The notes beneath the pieces are model-generated. The model searched no databases, had not been told where the DNA came from, and was given only the letters and a program-made list of their open reading frames with translations. The translations under genes were made by a program, and so were the position numbers. From contig CAZPQV010000007.1 in assembly GCA_964588705.1 (NCBI GenBank), positions 1-57,493 on the forward strand: a stretch of 57,493 nt of DNA, read 5' to 3'. This stretch comes from CAZPQV01 sp964588705 (lineage in GTDB: Bacteria > Bacteroidota > Bacteroidia > Flavobacteriales > Weeksellaceae). Positions 16,127-24,354 of the stretch are shown in pieces (positions within the stretch are counted from its first letter, which is position 1; each line of letters starts with the position of its first letter).

Positions 16127-17170
16127 ATGAAAGCATTAGTTTACAATGGCGATCACGCAATTGCATTTGAAGACAAGCCAATGCCACAGATTATTGACCC
16201 TACGGATGTTATCGTAAAAATGAGTAAAACGACCATCTGCGGAACTGACCTTGGGATTTACAAAGGGAAAAACCTTTATATGAAAGAGGGAACTATTCTT
16301 GGACACGAAGGTGTTGGTTATATTGAGGAAGTTGGAGATAACGTTCAGGGATTCAAGAAAGGAGATAAAGTAATTATTTCGTGTATTACATCCTGCGGTT
16401 CTTGTGAAAACTGTAAAAAACAGCTTTATGCACACTGTAAAAATGGCGGCGGTTGGATTTTAGGACACCTTATCGACGGAACTCAGGCAGAATACGTTAG
16501 AATTCCTTACGCGGATAACAGTCTTTACAAAATTCCTGCAACAATCAGTGATGAAATTGCGGTATTATTGAGTGATATTCTTCCTACAGGACACGAAATC
16601 GGTGTTCAGTACGGACAGGTAAAACCTGGTGATACAGTAGTTATTGTGGGTGGTGGACCGGTTGGTATGTCTGCACTTTTAACAGCTCAGTTCTATTCTC
16701 CAAGTAAACTGGTAATGGTTGATTTAGACGAGAACAGACTTGAACTTGCAAAAGAACTTGGAGCAACTCACGCAGTAAACTCTGCAACTCCTAATTTATA
16801 CGATGCGATTAAAGAAATCGTTGGTGAAGACGGCGCAGACGTTGCTATCGAAGCAGTAGGTATTCCACAAACTTGGAATATTTGTCAGCACATTGTGAAA
16901 CCAGGAGGACACATCGCAAACGTAGGTGTACACGGACAAAAAGTAGATTTTGAAATTCAGGATCTATGGATTAAAAACCTTACAATCACCACTGGTCTTG
17001 TAAATACTAATACTACACCAATGTTGCTAAAAACTGTTGCGGCTAACAAAATTGATCTTACAAAGATGATTACGCACAGATTTACGCTCGATCAGGTAAT
17101 GGAAGCATACGATGTATTCCTGAATGCATCTAGAGAAAAAGCAATGAAGATCATTATCACAAATGATTAA
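16127..17170 (+). CDS. Zinc-dependent medium-chain alcohol dehydrogenase
   Basis: This is an NAD(P)-dependent Zn dehydrogenase. Catalytic zinc ligands are in ICGTD (C38) and GHEGVG. The structural zinc site is complete, with four Cys in CGSCENCKKQLYAHC. The Rossmann motif is VVIVGGGPVGMSA. The start of the protein (MKALVYNGDHAIAFEDKP) and its glutathione-independent type resemble alcohol or formaldehyde-like dehydrogenases, but I cannot name the substrate. It stands alone, with a good terminator behind it. Confidence 0.88.
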   Translation: MKALVYNGDHAIAFEDKPMPQIIDPTDVIVKMSKTTICGTDLGIYKGKNLYMKEGTILGHEGVGYIEEVGDNVQGFKKGDKVIISCITSCGSCENCKKQLYAHCKNGGGWILGHLIDGTQAEYVRIPYADNSLYKIPATISDEIAVLLSDILPTGHEIGVQYGQVKPGDTVVIVGGGPVGMSALLTAQFYSPSKLVMVDLDENRLELAKELGATHAVNSATPNLYDAIKEIVGEDGADVAIEAVGIPQTWNICQHIVKPGGHIANVGVHGQKVDFEIQDLWIKNLTITTGLVNTNTTPMLLKTVAANKIDLTKMITHRFTLDQVMEAYDVFLNASREKAMKIIITND

Positions 17171-17196
17171 AATTGCTGGGATTAATAAATGAGAGG

Positions 17197-17225
17197 AAGG
17201 CTGCTTCGAAAGAGGCAGCCTTTTA
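17197..17225 (+). terminator. Terminator after the Zn-dehydrogenase gene
   Basis: An 8-bp GC-rich stem AAGGCTGC/GCAGCCTT closes a 10-base loop and is followed by a short T tract. The remaining 190 bases up to the next gene are AT-rich, and I see nothing more in them. Confidence 0.7.
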
Positions 17226-17418
17226 ATTTAATGTTATATAAACCACAAAAGAGATATATAAGTTTTATTTAAAAAGTAATTTTTTTTACTGTTTAAAGTG
17301 AAAATAAGCGTATAATTTCTTATTAATACTTTATAACGAAACTATAAAAACTACTAAAATAAAAACTTTTGTGTTTAAAAAATGATTTTGATTTTACTTA
17401 AAAACTTCGATAATAAAT

Positions 17419-18561
17419 TTAAAGATTTCTTCTCAAAACCTCAGCTGCTTCTCTGATGGTTTCTTCCTTTTTGGCAAAACAAAATCTTACTTTTCCGGTG
17501 TTTTTCTGATCATGATAAAATGCCGAAACCGGAATTACTGAAACTTTCTTTTCCACAGTCAGCCAAACCGAAAAATCTTTGTCATTTAAATTTGAAATTT
17601 GTTCGTATCCGACGGTTTGAAAATAACTTCCTTCGGCATTTTCAGCAAAAGTAAATGGCAAATCCTTGAATTCTGAAAGAAAGAAATCTCTTTTCTGCTG
17701 CATCATTTTCCGATTTTGGTCTGCATCAAATAATTCAAGATATTTTGACAATGCATATTGTGCCGGAGAATTTACACAGAACAGAAGATACTGATGAATT
17801 CTTCTGAAAGCTTTACTCAATTCATCATTGGCGAGAACGTACCCCATTTTCCAACCGGTGATATGAAACATTTTTCCAAACGAAAAAATTGAGTAGGAAC
17901 GGTTTCTAAGTTTCGGATGATGAAATGCACTTACAAACTCCTTATCATCATAGCAAAGTAAATCATACACTTCATCGGAAATAACGATGATATTGGTATC
18001 TTTTATAATTTGCCAAAGTTGTTCCCAATCAATTGCTGACCACAGTTTTCCGGTAGGATTATGAGGTGTGTTCACGATAATCGCTTTGGTCTTTTCTGTT
18101 ATTACATTTTTTATTCTATTAAAATCCGGATTAAAATTTTCATCCAGACTTACAAAAACGGGCTTCCCGCCGTTCACTTCAATCGATGGAACATAGCTGT
18201 CGTAGCTAGGTTCCAAAACAATCACTTCGTCTCCGGGTTGCAGAACGGTTGCCAATGCGCAGTATATCCCATAGGTTGCTCCGGCAGTAATTGTAATTTC
18301 CGAATTGCTAACAGATATCGGTTTCTTTCGCTTTGCATTAAACTGAACCAAATTCTCAATCAGCATTGGATTTCCGGCAAGTGGTGCATATTGGTTGAAA
18401 TTCTTTTCTGTCGCTTCACTCAGGAGTTTTTTCAGACGATTATCAATTTCATAATCCGGGAATCCCTGAGCTAAATTGATGGCTTGATGCTGTATGGAAA
18501 GGGCAGTCATTTCAGAAAAAATGGTGATGTCGCTGCCGCTGTGTTTTCGTTGGATATTCAT
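17419..18561 (-). CDS. PLP-dependent aminotransferase, methionine aminotransferase type
   Basis: A fold-type I class I/II aminotransferase. The PLP-binding lysine lies in FGKMFHITGWKMGY. The substrate carboxylate site and the PLP phosphate site are seen in LAQGFPDY, AGATYGIYCA, NTPHNPTGKLW and SDEVYDLL. It is closest to the YbdL/kynurenine aminotransferase group, which transaminates methionine and aromatic amino acids. The frame runs to a TTG at 18591, but a TAAATTTG promoter box sits inside this extension. I therefore start at the ATG at 18561 (380 aa); an ATG at 18573 is also possible. It diverges from the M28 peptidase gene. Confidence 0.88.
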   Translation of the reverse strand: MNIQRKHSGSDITIFSEMTALSIQHQAINLAQGFPDYEIDNRLKKLLSEATEKNFNQYAPLAGNPMLIENLVQFNAKRKKPISVSNSEITITAGATYGIYCALATVLQPGDEVIVLEPSYDSYVPSIEVNGGKPVFVSLDENFNPDFNRIKNVITEKTKAIIVNTPHNPTGKLWSAIDWEQLWQIIKDTNIIVISDEVYDLLCYDDKEFVSAFHHPKLRNRSYSIFSFGKMFHITGWKMGYVLANDELSKAFRRIHQYLLFCVNSPAQYALSKYLELFDADQNRKMMQQKRDFFLSEFKDLPFTFAENAEGSYFQTVGYEQISNLNDKDFSVWLTVEKKVSVIPVSAFYHDQKNTGKVRFCFAKKEETIREAAEVLRRNL

Positions 18562-18578
18562 AAATTCTGACATAAACC

Positions 18579-18586
18579 CAAATTTA
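18579..18586 (-). promoter_or_regulatory. -7 promoter box of the aminotransferase gene
   Basis: Minus strand TAAATTTG matches TAnnTTTG and ends 17 bases before the ATG at 18561. It lies in the longer frame, which it rules out as start. Confidence 0.45.
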
Positions 18587-18628
18587 CTCAATTATTTTTT
18601 TAATTTTAACAAAAATAAAATTGTATCA

Positions 18629-19648
18629 ATGAAAAAATCACTAATCATTCTTTTCGCTGCATCGCTGGTTACAAGTTGTGCTGTAAACCTTGGTTACGAA
18701 GGTAAAACCTTTAAAAAATCTTACGAATCCATCACTGCGCAGGATCTTAAAAAGCATTTATACATCATCGCTTCCGACGATATGGAAGGCCGAATGACGG
18801 GAAGTGAAGGACTCCGTAAAGCTGCAAAGTATATTACCGACGAATACCGTAAGTACGGAATTTCGCATCCGAAGAGCATGAATAGTTTTTATCAAACGAT
18901 TCCCGGTTCTTATTTCGGGACGAGACGGGGAAATTCATTTCCGGATTCCGATAATATTTTAGGATATATTGAAGGCACTGAAAAACCGAACGAACTGATT
19001 GTAATCTCTGCTCATTACGACCATGTTGGAAAAAATAAAGAAGGTGAAATATACAACGGTGCCGATGACAATGGCAGTGGAACGGTGGCTCTTTTGGAGC
19101 TGGCAGAAGCCTTTCAAAAGGCCAAAAAAGCCGGAAAAGCACCAAAACGTTCAGTTCTTATTCTGCATGTAACGGCGGAGGAAATTGGACTTCAAGGTTC
19201 GAGATATTATGCGGATAATCCTGTTTTTCCGTTGGAAAATACTGTTGTAAATCTGAATATCGATATGATTGGTCGCAGTGATCCTGATAACGAAGGCAAA
19301 AATTATGTTTATGTCATTGGTTCCGATATGCTGTCATCTGATTTAAAGAAAATCAGTGAAAATGCTAATAATAAAACCACAAAGCTGGAACTGAACTACA
19401 AATACGACGATCCGAACGATCCGATGAGACTGTATTACAGATCCGACCATTACAGTTTTGCAAAAAAGAATGTTCCGGCAGCTTTTTATTTTGACGGTAT
19501 TCACGCCGATTATCACAAAACCACAGACACTGCAGAAAAAATTGATTATGAGTTGATGAAGAAAAGAACGCAACTGATTTTTGCGACAGCATGGGAACTG
19601 GCAAACCGTGAAGAACGCATTGTAGTGGACGGGAAGAATACGAGATAA
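18629..19648 (+). CDS. M28 family metallopeptidase lipoprotein
   Basis: The protein begins with a lipoprotein signal (MKKSLIILFAASLVTSC), so it is anchored in the envelope. It is a two-zinc M28 aminopeptidase or carboxypeptidase-like enzyme. All ligands are visible: H in SAHYDHVG, D in GADDNGSGT, EE in TAEEIG, D in NIDMIGRSD, and H in DYHKTTDT. A start at 18494 is in frame but would bury the signal sequence, so I chose the ATG at 18629 (339 aa). Function is probably degradation of peptides outside the inner membrane. Confidence 0.9.
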   Translation: MKKSLIILFAASLVTSCAVNLGYEGKTFKKSYESITAQDLKKHLYIIASDDMEGRMTGSEGLRKAAKYITDEYRKYGISHPKSMNSFYQTIPGSYFGTRRGNSFPDSDNILGYIEGTEKPNELIVISAHYDHVGKNKEGEIYNGADDNGSGTVALLELAEAFQKAKKAGKAPKRSVLILHVTAEEIGLQGSRYYADNPVFPLENTVVNLNIDMIGRSDPDNEGKNYVYVIGSDMLSSDLKKISENANNKTTKLELNYKYDDPNDPMRLYYRSDHYSFAKKNVPAAFYFDGIHADYHKTTDTAEKIDYELMKKRTQLIFATAWELANREERIVVDGKNTR

Positions 19649-19668
19649 TTATTCGATAGTATTTGAAT

Positions 19669-19712
19669 GAAGGAGTAATTGAATTTTCTTAATCTTCATT
19701 TTTTACTCCTTC
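19669..19712. repeat. Inverted repeat upstream of the tRNA
   Basis: GAAGGAGTAA and its exact complement are separated by 24 bases that contain a small inner TGAA/TTCA pairing. It may serve as a terminator or processing hairpin after the M28 gene. No T run follows directly. Confidence 0.5.
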
Positions 19713-19751
19713 ACTCAACAACTAAGCAACTCAACGACTCAGCGGAAAATC

Positions 19752-19823
19752 GGCCTCATAGTTCAACGGATAGAATAGAAGTTTCCTAAACTTTAGATCC
19801 AGGTTCGATTCCTGGTGAGGCTG
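19752..19823 (+). tRNA. tRNA-Arg (anticodon CCU)
   Basis: A full cloverleaf can be folded by hand. The acceptor stem is GGCCTCA/TGAGGCT, with a G-U first pair. The D arm is GTTC/GAAT. The anticodon arm is GAAGT-TTCCTAA-ACTTT with anticodon CCT at 19785-19787. The T arm is CCAGG-TTCGATT-CCTGG, with discriminator G at 19823. CCA is not encoded, so it must be added after 3' cutting by RNase Z. It reads the AGG codon. Confidence 0.92.
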
Positions 19824-19830
19824 CAACAAA

Positions 19831-19856
19831 AGAATCCGCTCTTTAGGAGCGGACTC
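19831..19856 (-). terminator. Hairpin just downstream of tRNA-Arg
   Basis: A 7-bp stem TCCGCTC/GAGCGGA with a 5-base loop. The T-rich side (TTCTTTTGTTG) is on the minus strand, so it should stop transcription entering the tRNA gene from the right. Confidence 0.5.
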
Positions 19857-19897
19857 AGTAGATAGAAACATCTCATTTTTTTGGGTTAGACAACAAC

Positions 19898-19935
19898 AAA
19901 AAAGAGAAGCCGACAATGCTTCTCTTAAATTTTTA
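19898..19935. terminator. Bidirectional terminator between tRNA-Arg and the YheT gene
   Basis: A 9-bp stem AAGAGAAGC/GCTTCTCTT with a 7-base loop, followed by T-rich tracts on both sides. The minus strand side (TTTTTTGTTG after the stem) is the stronger. The remaining 160 bases up to 20094 are AT-rich with no gene. Confidence 0.65.
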
Positions 19936-20094
19936 TCTCAAATTTAATTGTGATTTCTATGCTCGAAGAAAGGACAATTGTTTTCACTTTGGTTCTTTAT
20001 TCATTTCAAATATACTGTTTAAAGTAATACAAAGTGTGAACCAAATGTTAAAATTAACCACTTATCCACAATTTTTTATGGATAACTTTGGTTT

Positions 20095-21081
20095 TCAATT
20101 GGTTATGATTTCATATTTTTTCGAAAATATTTCCTGAATGAACTCTAAAGCTCTTTTTTCGTTGTAATAAACGTTTCCGTCGTCTACAAAACCGACATGT
20201 CCACCATATTTTGGAGTTTCCAGAAAAAGATTCGGATTTTGTTCGGCTTCATCCACAGGATAGCAGGAATCGGAGAGGAAACTGTCGTTTTTAGCGTTGA
20301 TGATGAGTGTTGGAATCTGTATGTTTTTCAGAAACTGTTTTGAACTGCTTTTCGTGTAATAATCAATGGCATCGGCAAAACCATTGGATCGCGAAGTGTA
20401 AAAATCGTCGAAATTCTTTAATGTTTTAATCTTATTAATGTCCTCTGCGGTGATCTCACTGAAAATCTTTGATTTATCCCGTAATTTTTTCTTCAAACTA
20501 ATCAAGAAATTGATGTTATAAATCGTATTTCTGCGGGAAGCAAGCTGGTGCATACAGCCTTCCAAATCCACCGGCGCCGAAACTGCAATCACGCCTTTCA
20601 GTTCATGTGGTCGGATTCTGTTTTCTCCGGCGTATTTCAGGGAAAGATTTCCACCTAAACTGAAACCTTTTAGAATGATGTTTTTATATTTCCCTTTGGA
20701 AAGTATATGCACGATCACTTCCTTTAAATCCTCCGTTCTTCCGGAATGATAAGATGAAAGTACTCTGTTGGGCTCTCCGGAGCAGTTTCTGTAATGTGGC
20801 GCACAACAGTCGAAACCGTTTTCGGTGAACAGTTTTACTGAGCCAAGAACATAGGAGCGATGCGCATTTCCTTCCAGTCCGTGAAAAATGATGATGCAGG
20901 TTTCGGAAGGTTTTTCGCTATAAGTCCATTCCAAATCCATAAAATCGCCGTCAGAAAGTTCAAGACGCTCTCTGTGTTGTTTTACGCCTTTTACTGATCT
21001 GATTTTTGCAGAGAAAAGAGTAGAAAAATCACCGTTTCTAAAGATAGATTTTGGATGATATTGTGATGGAATTACCGGCAA
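20095..21081 (-). CDS. YheT-type alpha/beta hydrolase
   Basis: The nucleophile elbow is GFSLGGN, the oxyanion region is FHGLEGN, and the acid and histidine are in INAKNDSFL and GGHVGFVD. All this matches the YheT (EMB8) family of alpha/beta hydrolases, whose physiological substrate is unknown. At 328 aa it is the usual length. It lies behind uvrA on the same strand, separated by 69 bases that hold a GAGGTT repeat. Co-transcription is likely. Confidence 0.88.
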   Translation of the reverse strand: MPVIPSQYHPKSIFRNGDFSTLFSAKIRSVKGVKQHRERLELSDGDFMDLEWTYSEKPSETCIIIFHGLEGNAHRSYVLGSVKLFTENGFDCCAPHYRNCSGEPNRVLSSYHSGRTEDLKEVIVHILSKGKYKNIILKGFSLGGNLSLKYAGENRIRPHELKGVIAVSAPVDLEGCMHQLASRRNTIYNINFLISLKKKLRDKSKIFSEITAEDINKIKTLKNFDDFYTSRSNGFADAIDYYTKSSSKQFLKNIQIPTLIINAKNDSFLSDSCYPVDEAEQNPNLFLETPKYGGHVGFVDDGNVYYNEKRALEFIQEIFSKKYEIITN

Positions 21082-21114
21082 CTTTTTAACTAAATTATTT
21101 AGATATTTCGAATT

Positions 21115-21158
21115 TCAACCTTAACCTCAACCTCAACCTCAATCTCAACCTCAACTTA
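21115..21158. repeat. Hexanucleotide (AACCTC) tandem repeat
   Basis: About seven imperfect copies of a six-base unit lie between uvrA and the YheT gene, and they reach into the uvrA stop codon. It is a candidate slippage site. Confidence 0.85.
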
Positions 21159-23940
21159 ACTTCTCCTCAATATACTTCGCTGTATGCGATCTTTTATTCT
21201 TAATTAAATCCTCAGGTGTTCCTGCAAATACCACTTCACCGCCATATTTTCCGGCTTCCGGGCCTATGTCGATGATATAGTCTGCTGATTTTATGATGTC
21301 CGGCTGATGCTCAATAACCATTACCGAATGTCCAAGTTCTATCAGTGCCTGAAAAGACTTCAGAAGTTTATTGATATCATGGAAATGCAGTCCTGTAGAA
21401 GGTTCATCAAAAATAAAAAGTGATTTATCGGTAGTAAATCCTTTTACTAAAAACGAAGCCAGTTTTATTCGCTGTGCTTCGCCTCCGGAAAGGGTAGATG
21501 AACTCTGCCCTAACTGAAGATATCCCAAACCTACATCCTGAAGCGGTTTCAGTTTGGTAACGATTTTATCTTCGTGATTATCTTTGAAGAAATCAATGGC
21601 TTCGTCAACCGTCATATGAAGAATGTCTGAGATGTTTTTATCATCAAACTTTACCTCCAGAATTTCGTTCTTGAAACGGGTTCCTTTGCAGGTTTCACAT
21701 TCCAGTTCAATATCGGCCATAAACTGCATCGATACGCTGATAACACCTTCACCTTTACATTCGTCGCAACGTCCGCCATCCACGTTAAAAGAAAAATGTT
21801 TGGTTTTATAGCCCATCATTTTCGACAGTTTTTGCTTGGCAAAAAGATCGCGGATATCGTCGTAGGCCTTCAGATAAGTTACCGGATTTGAGCGTGAGGA
21901 TTTTCCAATGGGATTTTGGTCAATCAGTTCAATATTTTTAACCAATTTTTTTGGAAATTCCACACTGTCATAATCTCCTTTTTTACCACCCATTCCCAAC
22001 TGAATCTGAATATCGTTGGCAACGATTTCCTTCATCAGCGTAGATTTCCCGCTTCCCGAAACCCCGGAAATCACAGTGAGACATTCCAACGGAATATCAA
22101 CATCAAAATTTTTCAGATTATTCTGTCGTGCTCCTTTTATATGAACGAATTCTTTCGGCTTTCTCCGGCGTTCCGGAACTTTAATTTCAAGTTTTCCGGT
22201 GAGATATTTTGAAGTTAAAGTATCGGCGTTTTTCAATTCTTTAAAATCTCCTGCAAAAACGAGTTCGCCTCCAAGATATCCGGCTTCCGGACCGATATCT
22301 ATAATATAATCTGCGGCCCTCATAATGTCTTCATCATGCTCCACTACAATTACAGTATTTCCTAAATCACGAAGGTTTTTCAATACCTGGATCAGATTTT
22401 CGGTATCTCTGGAATGCAGACCAATAGACGGCTCATCCAAAATATAAATGGAGCCCACTAGTGAACTTCCTAAACTTGTTGCCAAATTAATCCTTTGACT
22501 TTCTCCTCCGGAAAGCGTGTTGGATGTTCGGTTCAGTGTAAGATATCCCAAGCCGACTTTGGTTAAAAACTCCAACCTCGTGGTGATTTCGTAAAGCAGT
22601 CTTTTTGCAACTTCAGCATCGTAATCAGAAAGTTTCAGGCTTTTCATTAACGGAAGGAGTTCATCTAAAGGCAACTCAATCAACGACTGAATATTGTGGC
22701 CGTCAACTTTTACCCATTCTGTTTCAGGGCGTAAACGAAGTCCCTCACAAGTCGGACAAACTGTTTTTCCTCTGTAACGGGAAAGCATTACGCGATACTG
22801 AATTTTGTAAAGGTTTTCTTCAACCATTCTGAAGAAATTATCAATACTCGGGAAGCTTTTCGATTTATCGCCTTTCCAAAGAAACTGTTTCTGTTCTCTG
22901 CTTAATTGATGGTAAGGTTTATGAATAGGGAAGTCGCCTGCTTTCTTAATGAACGCTTTTTTCCATTCGCTCATGCTTTCACCTTTCCACGACGCAACGG
23001 CATCTTCAAAAACTGAAAGATTTTTATTGGGAATTACTAGGTCTTCATCAATTCCAATAACTTTTCCATAACCTTCACATTCCGGACAGGCGCCGTATGG
23101 ATTATTGAAACTGAAAAAATGAACATTGGGTTCAAGAAACTCAATGCCGTCCAGTTCAAATTTATTGGAGAATTCTCGAACTTTTCCGGTGTCAATATTT
23201 TTCAGAGAGCAATAACCATGACCCTCGTAAAACGCCATTTGAATGGAATCTGCAAGACGCTGCAGAAAGCTTTCGTCTTCCTCGTAACTGAAGCGGTCAA
23301 TTACCAAATGAATTTCCATATCCTCTTCGGGAACGAATCCGAAACTTTCCAGATCTTCAATTCCGGCAACATTTCCGTTCACTTCAAGTCTTGTAAAGCC
23401 TGATAATTTCAGAGTTTTTAAAAGTTCTGAAAACTTATCTTTACTAAAAATAAGCGGTGCACGAAGTAAAAATGCGGCATCTTTTTTCTGTTTTTTGATG
23501 AAATCTACAACATCAGAAACGCTGTCTTTTTTCACTTCTTCTCCTGAAACAGGGGAATAAGTGCGGCCAATACGCGCAAACAGCAATTTTATATAATCAT
23601 AAACTTCCGTAGATGTCCCAACTGTGGATCTTGGATTGGAAGAAATTACTTTCTGCTGAATAGCGATGGAAGGTGCAAGACCTTTGATGTCGTCAACTTT
23701 CGGTTTTTCGAGCTTGCCTAAAAACTGTCGGGCATAAGAACTTAAACTTTCAACATATCTGCGCTGTCCTTCGGCGTAAACCGTATCGAACGCCAAAGAC
23801 GATTTTCCGCTTCCCGAAACACCGGTGATCACTACCAATTTGTTTTTAGGAATGTTAACATCAATGTGTTTGAGGTTGTTTAAATGGGCATTTTTAACAA
23901 AAATTTCCTTCTTTATATCGATATGTTCAGCTGTGGCCAT
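21151..23940 (-). CDS. uvrA: UvrABC excision nuclease subunit A
   Basis: UvrA finds bulky DNA lesions and loads UvrB. Both ABC modules are complete. The first Walker A is GVSGSGKSS at residues 40-48, with signature LSGGESQR. The second Walker A is GVSGSGKST, with signature LSGGEAQR and Walker B LFIFDEPSTGLH. Zinc modules are seen as CPECEGYG with CPTCEGL, and as CDECKGEG with CETCKGTR. The 929 aa length is normal. A TAATTTTG promoter box lies 18 bases upstream of the ATG. LexA-type control is not visible. Confidence 0.97.
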   Translation of the reverse strand: MATAEHIDIKKEIFVKNAHLNNLKHIDVNIPKNKLVVITGVSGSGKSSLAFDTVYAEGQRRYVESLSSYARQFLGKLEKPKVDDIKGLAPSIAIQQKVISSNPRSTVGTSTEVYDYIKLLFARIGRTYSPVSGEEVKKDSVSDVVDFIKKQKKDAAFLLRAPLIFSKDKFSELLKTLKLSGFTRLEVNGNVAGIEDLESFGFVPEEDMEIHLVIDRFSYEEDESFLQRLADSIQMAFYEGHGYCSLKNIDTGKVREFSNKFELDGIEFLEPNVHFFSFNNPYGACPECEGYGKVIGIDEDLVIPNKNLSVFEDAVASWKGESMSEWKKAFIKKAGDFPIHKPYHQLSREQKQFLWKGDKSKSFPSIDNFFRMVEENLYKIQYRVMLSRYRGKTVCPTCEGLRLRPETEWVKVDGHNIQSLIELPLDELLPLMKSLKLSDYDAEVAKRLLYEITTRLEFLTKVGLGYLTLNRTSNTLSGGESQRINLATSLGSSLVGSIYILDEPSIGLHSRDTENLIQVLKNLRDLGNTVIVVEHDEDIMRAADYIIDIGPEAGYLGGELVFAGDFKELKNADTLTSKYLTGKLEIKVPERRRKPKEFVHIKGARQNNLKNFDVDIPLECLTVISGVSGSGKSTLMKEIVANDIQIQLGMGGKKGDYDSVEFPKKLVKNIELIDQNPIGKSSRSNPVTYLKAYDDIRDLFAKQKLSKMMGYKTKHFSFNVDGGRCDECKGEGVISVSMQFMADIELECETCKGTRFKNEILEVKFDDKNISDILHMTVDEAIDFFKDNHEDKIVTKLKPLQDVGLGYLQLGQSSSTLSGGEAQRIKLASFLVKGFTTDKSLFIFDEPSTGLHFHDINKLLKSFQALIELGHSVMVIEHQPDIIKSADYIIDIGPEAGKYGGEVVFAGTPEDLIKNKRSHTAKYIEEKLS

Positions 23941-23958
23941 TGAAAAATTTAAGACCTA

Positions 23959-23966
23959 CAAAATTA
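23959..23966 (-). promoter_or_regulatory. -7 promoter box of uvrA
   Basis: Minus strand TAATTTTG matches TAnnTTTG, 18 bases before the uvrA start. Confidence 0.45.
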
Positions 23967-24039
23967 CGGAAAAATTATCGTTTTCTTTCAGTCACATAGC
24001 TTCAGGAATCTTATTTTAAATGTTAAACTTTCTCAATTA

Positions 24040-24071
24040 TTTGTTTTTGGGCAGTATTTTTTTAATATTTG
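24040..24071 (+). promoter_or_regulatory. Putative promoter of a small transcript
   Basis: TTTG at 24040-24043, a 20-base spacer, then AATATTTG at 24064-24071. The -7 box has one mismatch to TAnnTTTG. It would start an RNA near 24077. Confidence 0.4.
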
Positions 24072-24105
24072 TGAAACAAATTTGTAATCTTAAAACCTTT
24101 TAAAA

Positions 24106-24156
24106 ATGAAAAGATTTTGGAAAGACCTGATTACACATTTGATGAGAAAAAGATAA
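24106..24156 (+). CDS. Possible 16-residue small or leader peptide
   Basis: An ATG opens a 16-codon frame (MKRFWKDLITHLMRKR) that ends in TAA, 14 bases before a strong terminator. The peptide is strongly basic and amphipathic, with aromatic residues at positions 4 and 5. A promoter-like sequence lies 35 bases upstream, so promoter, frame and terminator make one compact transcript of about 120 bases. It could be a small protein, a leader peptide or simply part of a small RNA. No amino-acid biosynthesis gene follows, so ordinary attenuation is not obvious. Confidence 0.4.
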   Translation: MKRFWKDLITHLMRKR

Positions 24157-24169
24157 TTCCCCACACCAT

Positions 24170-24200
24170 AAAGACTTGATTTGTTCAAGTCTTTTTCTTT
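24170..24200 (+). terminator. Intrinsic terminator of the small transcript
   Basis: A 10-bp perfect stem AAAGACTTGA/TCAAGTCTTT with a 5-base loop, followed by a T-rich tail. It lies between uvrA (which runs the other way) and the TonB receptor gene, so it must serve a transcript beginning inside this 414-base gap. Confidence 0.75.
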
Positions 24201-24252
24201 TATACAAAAATAATTCTGAATAAATATCTTTTTTCATTGAAGATTTCTTATT

Positions 24253-24260
24253 TATATTTG
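24253..24260 (+). promoter_or_regulatory. -7 promoter box of the TonB-dependent receptor gene
   Basis: TATATTTG matches TAnnTTTG. It would give a leader of about 90 bases. I see no cobalamin-riboswitch features in that leader. Confidence 0.4.
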
Positions 24261-24354
24261 TCGCTGTTTTCTTTGTAAAACACTTTTAAATCTAATAATT
24301 TTAAAATTAAAGCAAATTTTATATTGCTAAATATTTTAAGTAAAAATTGAATTT

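Noticed and set aside
19731..19916. 61-codon minus-strand frame
   Set aside because: It is antisense to the tRNA-Arg gene and to two hairpins.
20062..20081. Perfect DnaA box TTATCCACA with an inverted near-copy
   Set aside because: One box in 57 kb is expected by chance, and there is no cluster, no dnaA gene and no AT-rich unwinding element with it. I do not call an origin.
24200..24354. Cobalamin riboswitch before the TonB receptor gene
   Set aside because: The receptor is BtuB-like, but the 90-base leader is AT-rich and shows neither the B12-box nor the expected stems; it is also too short.
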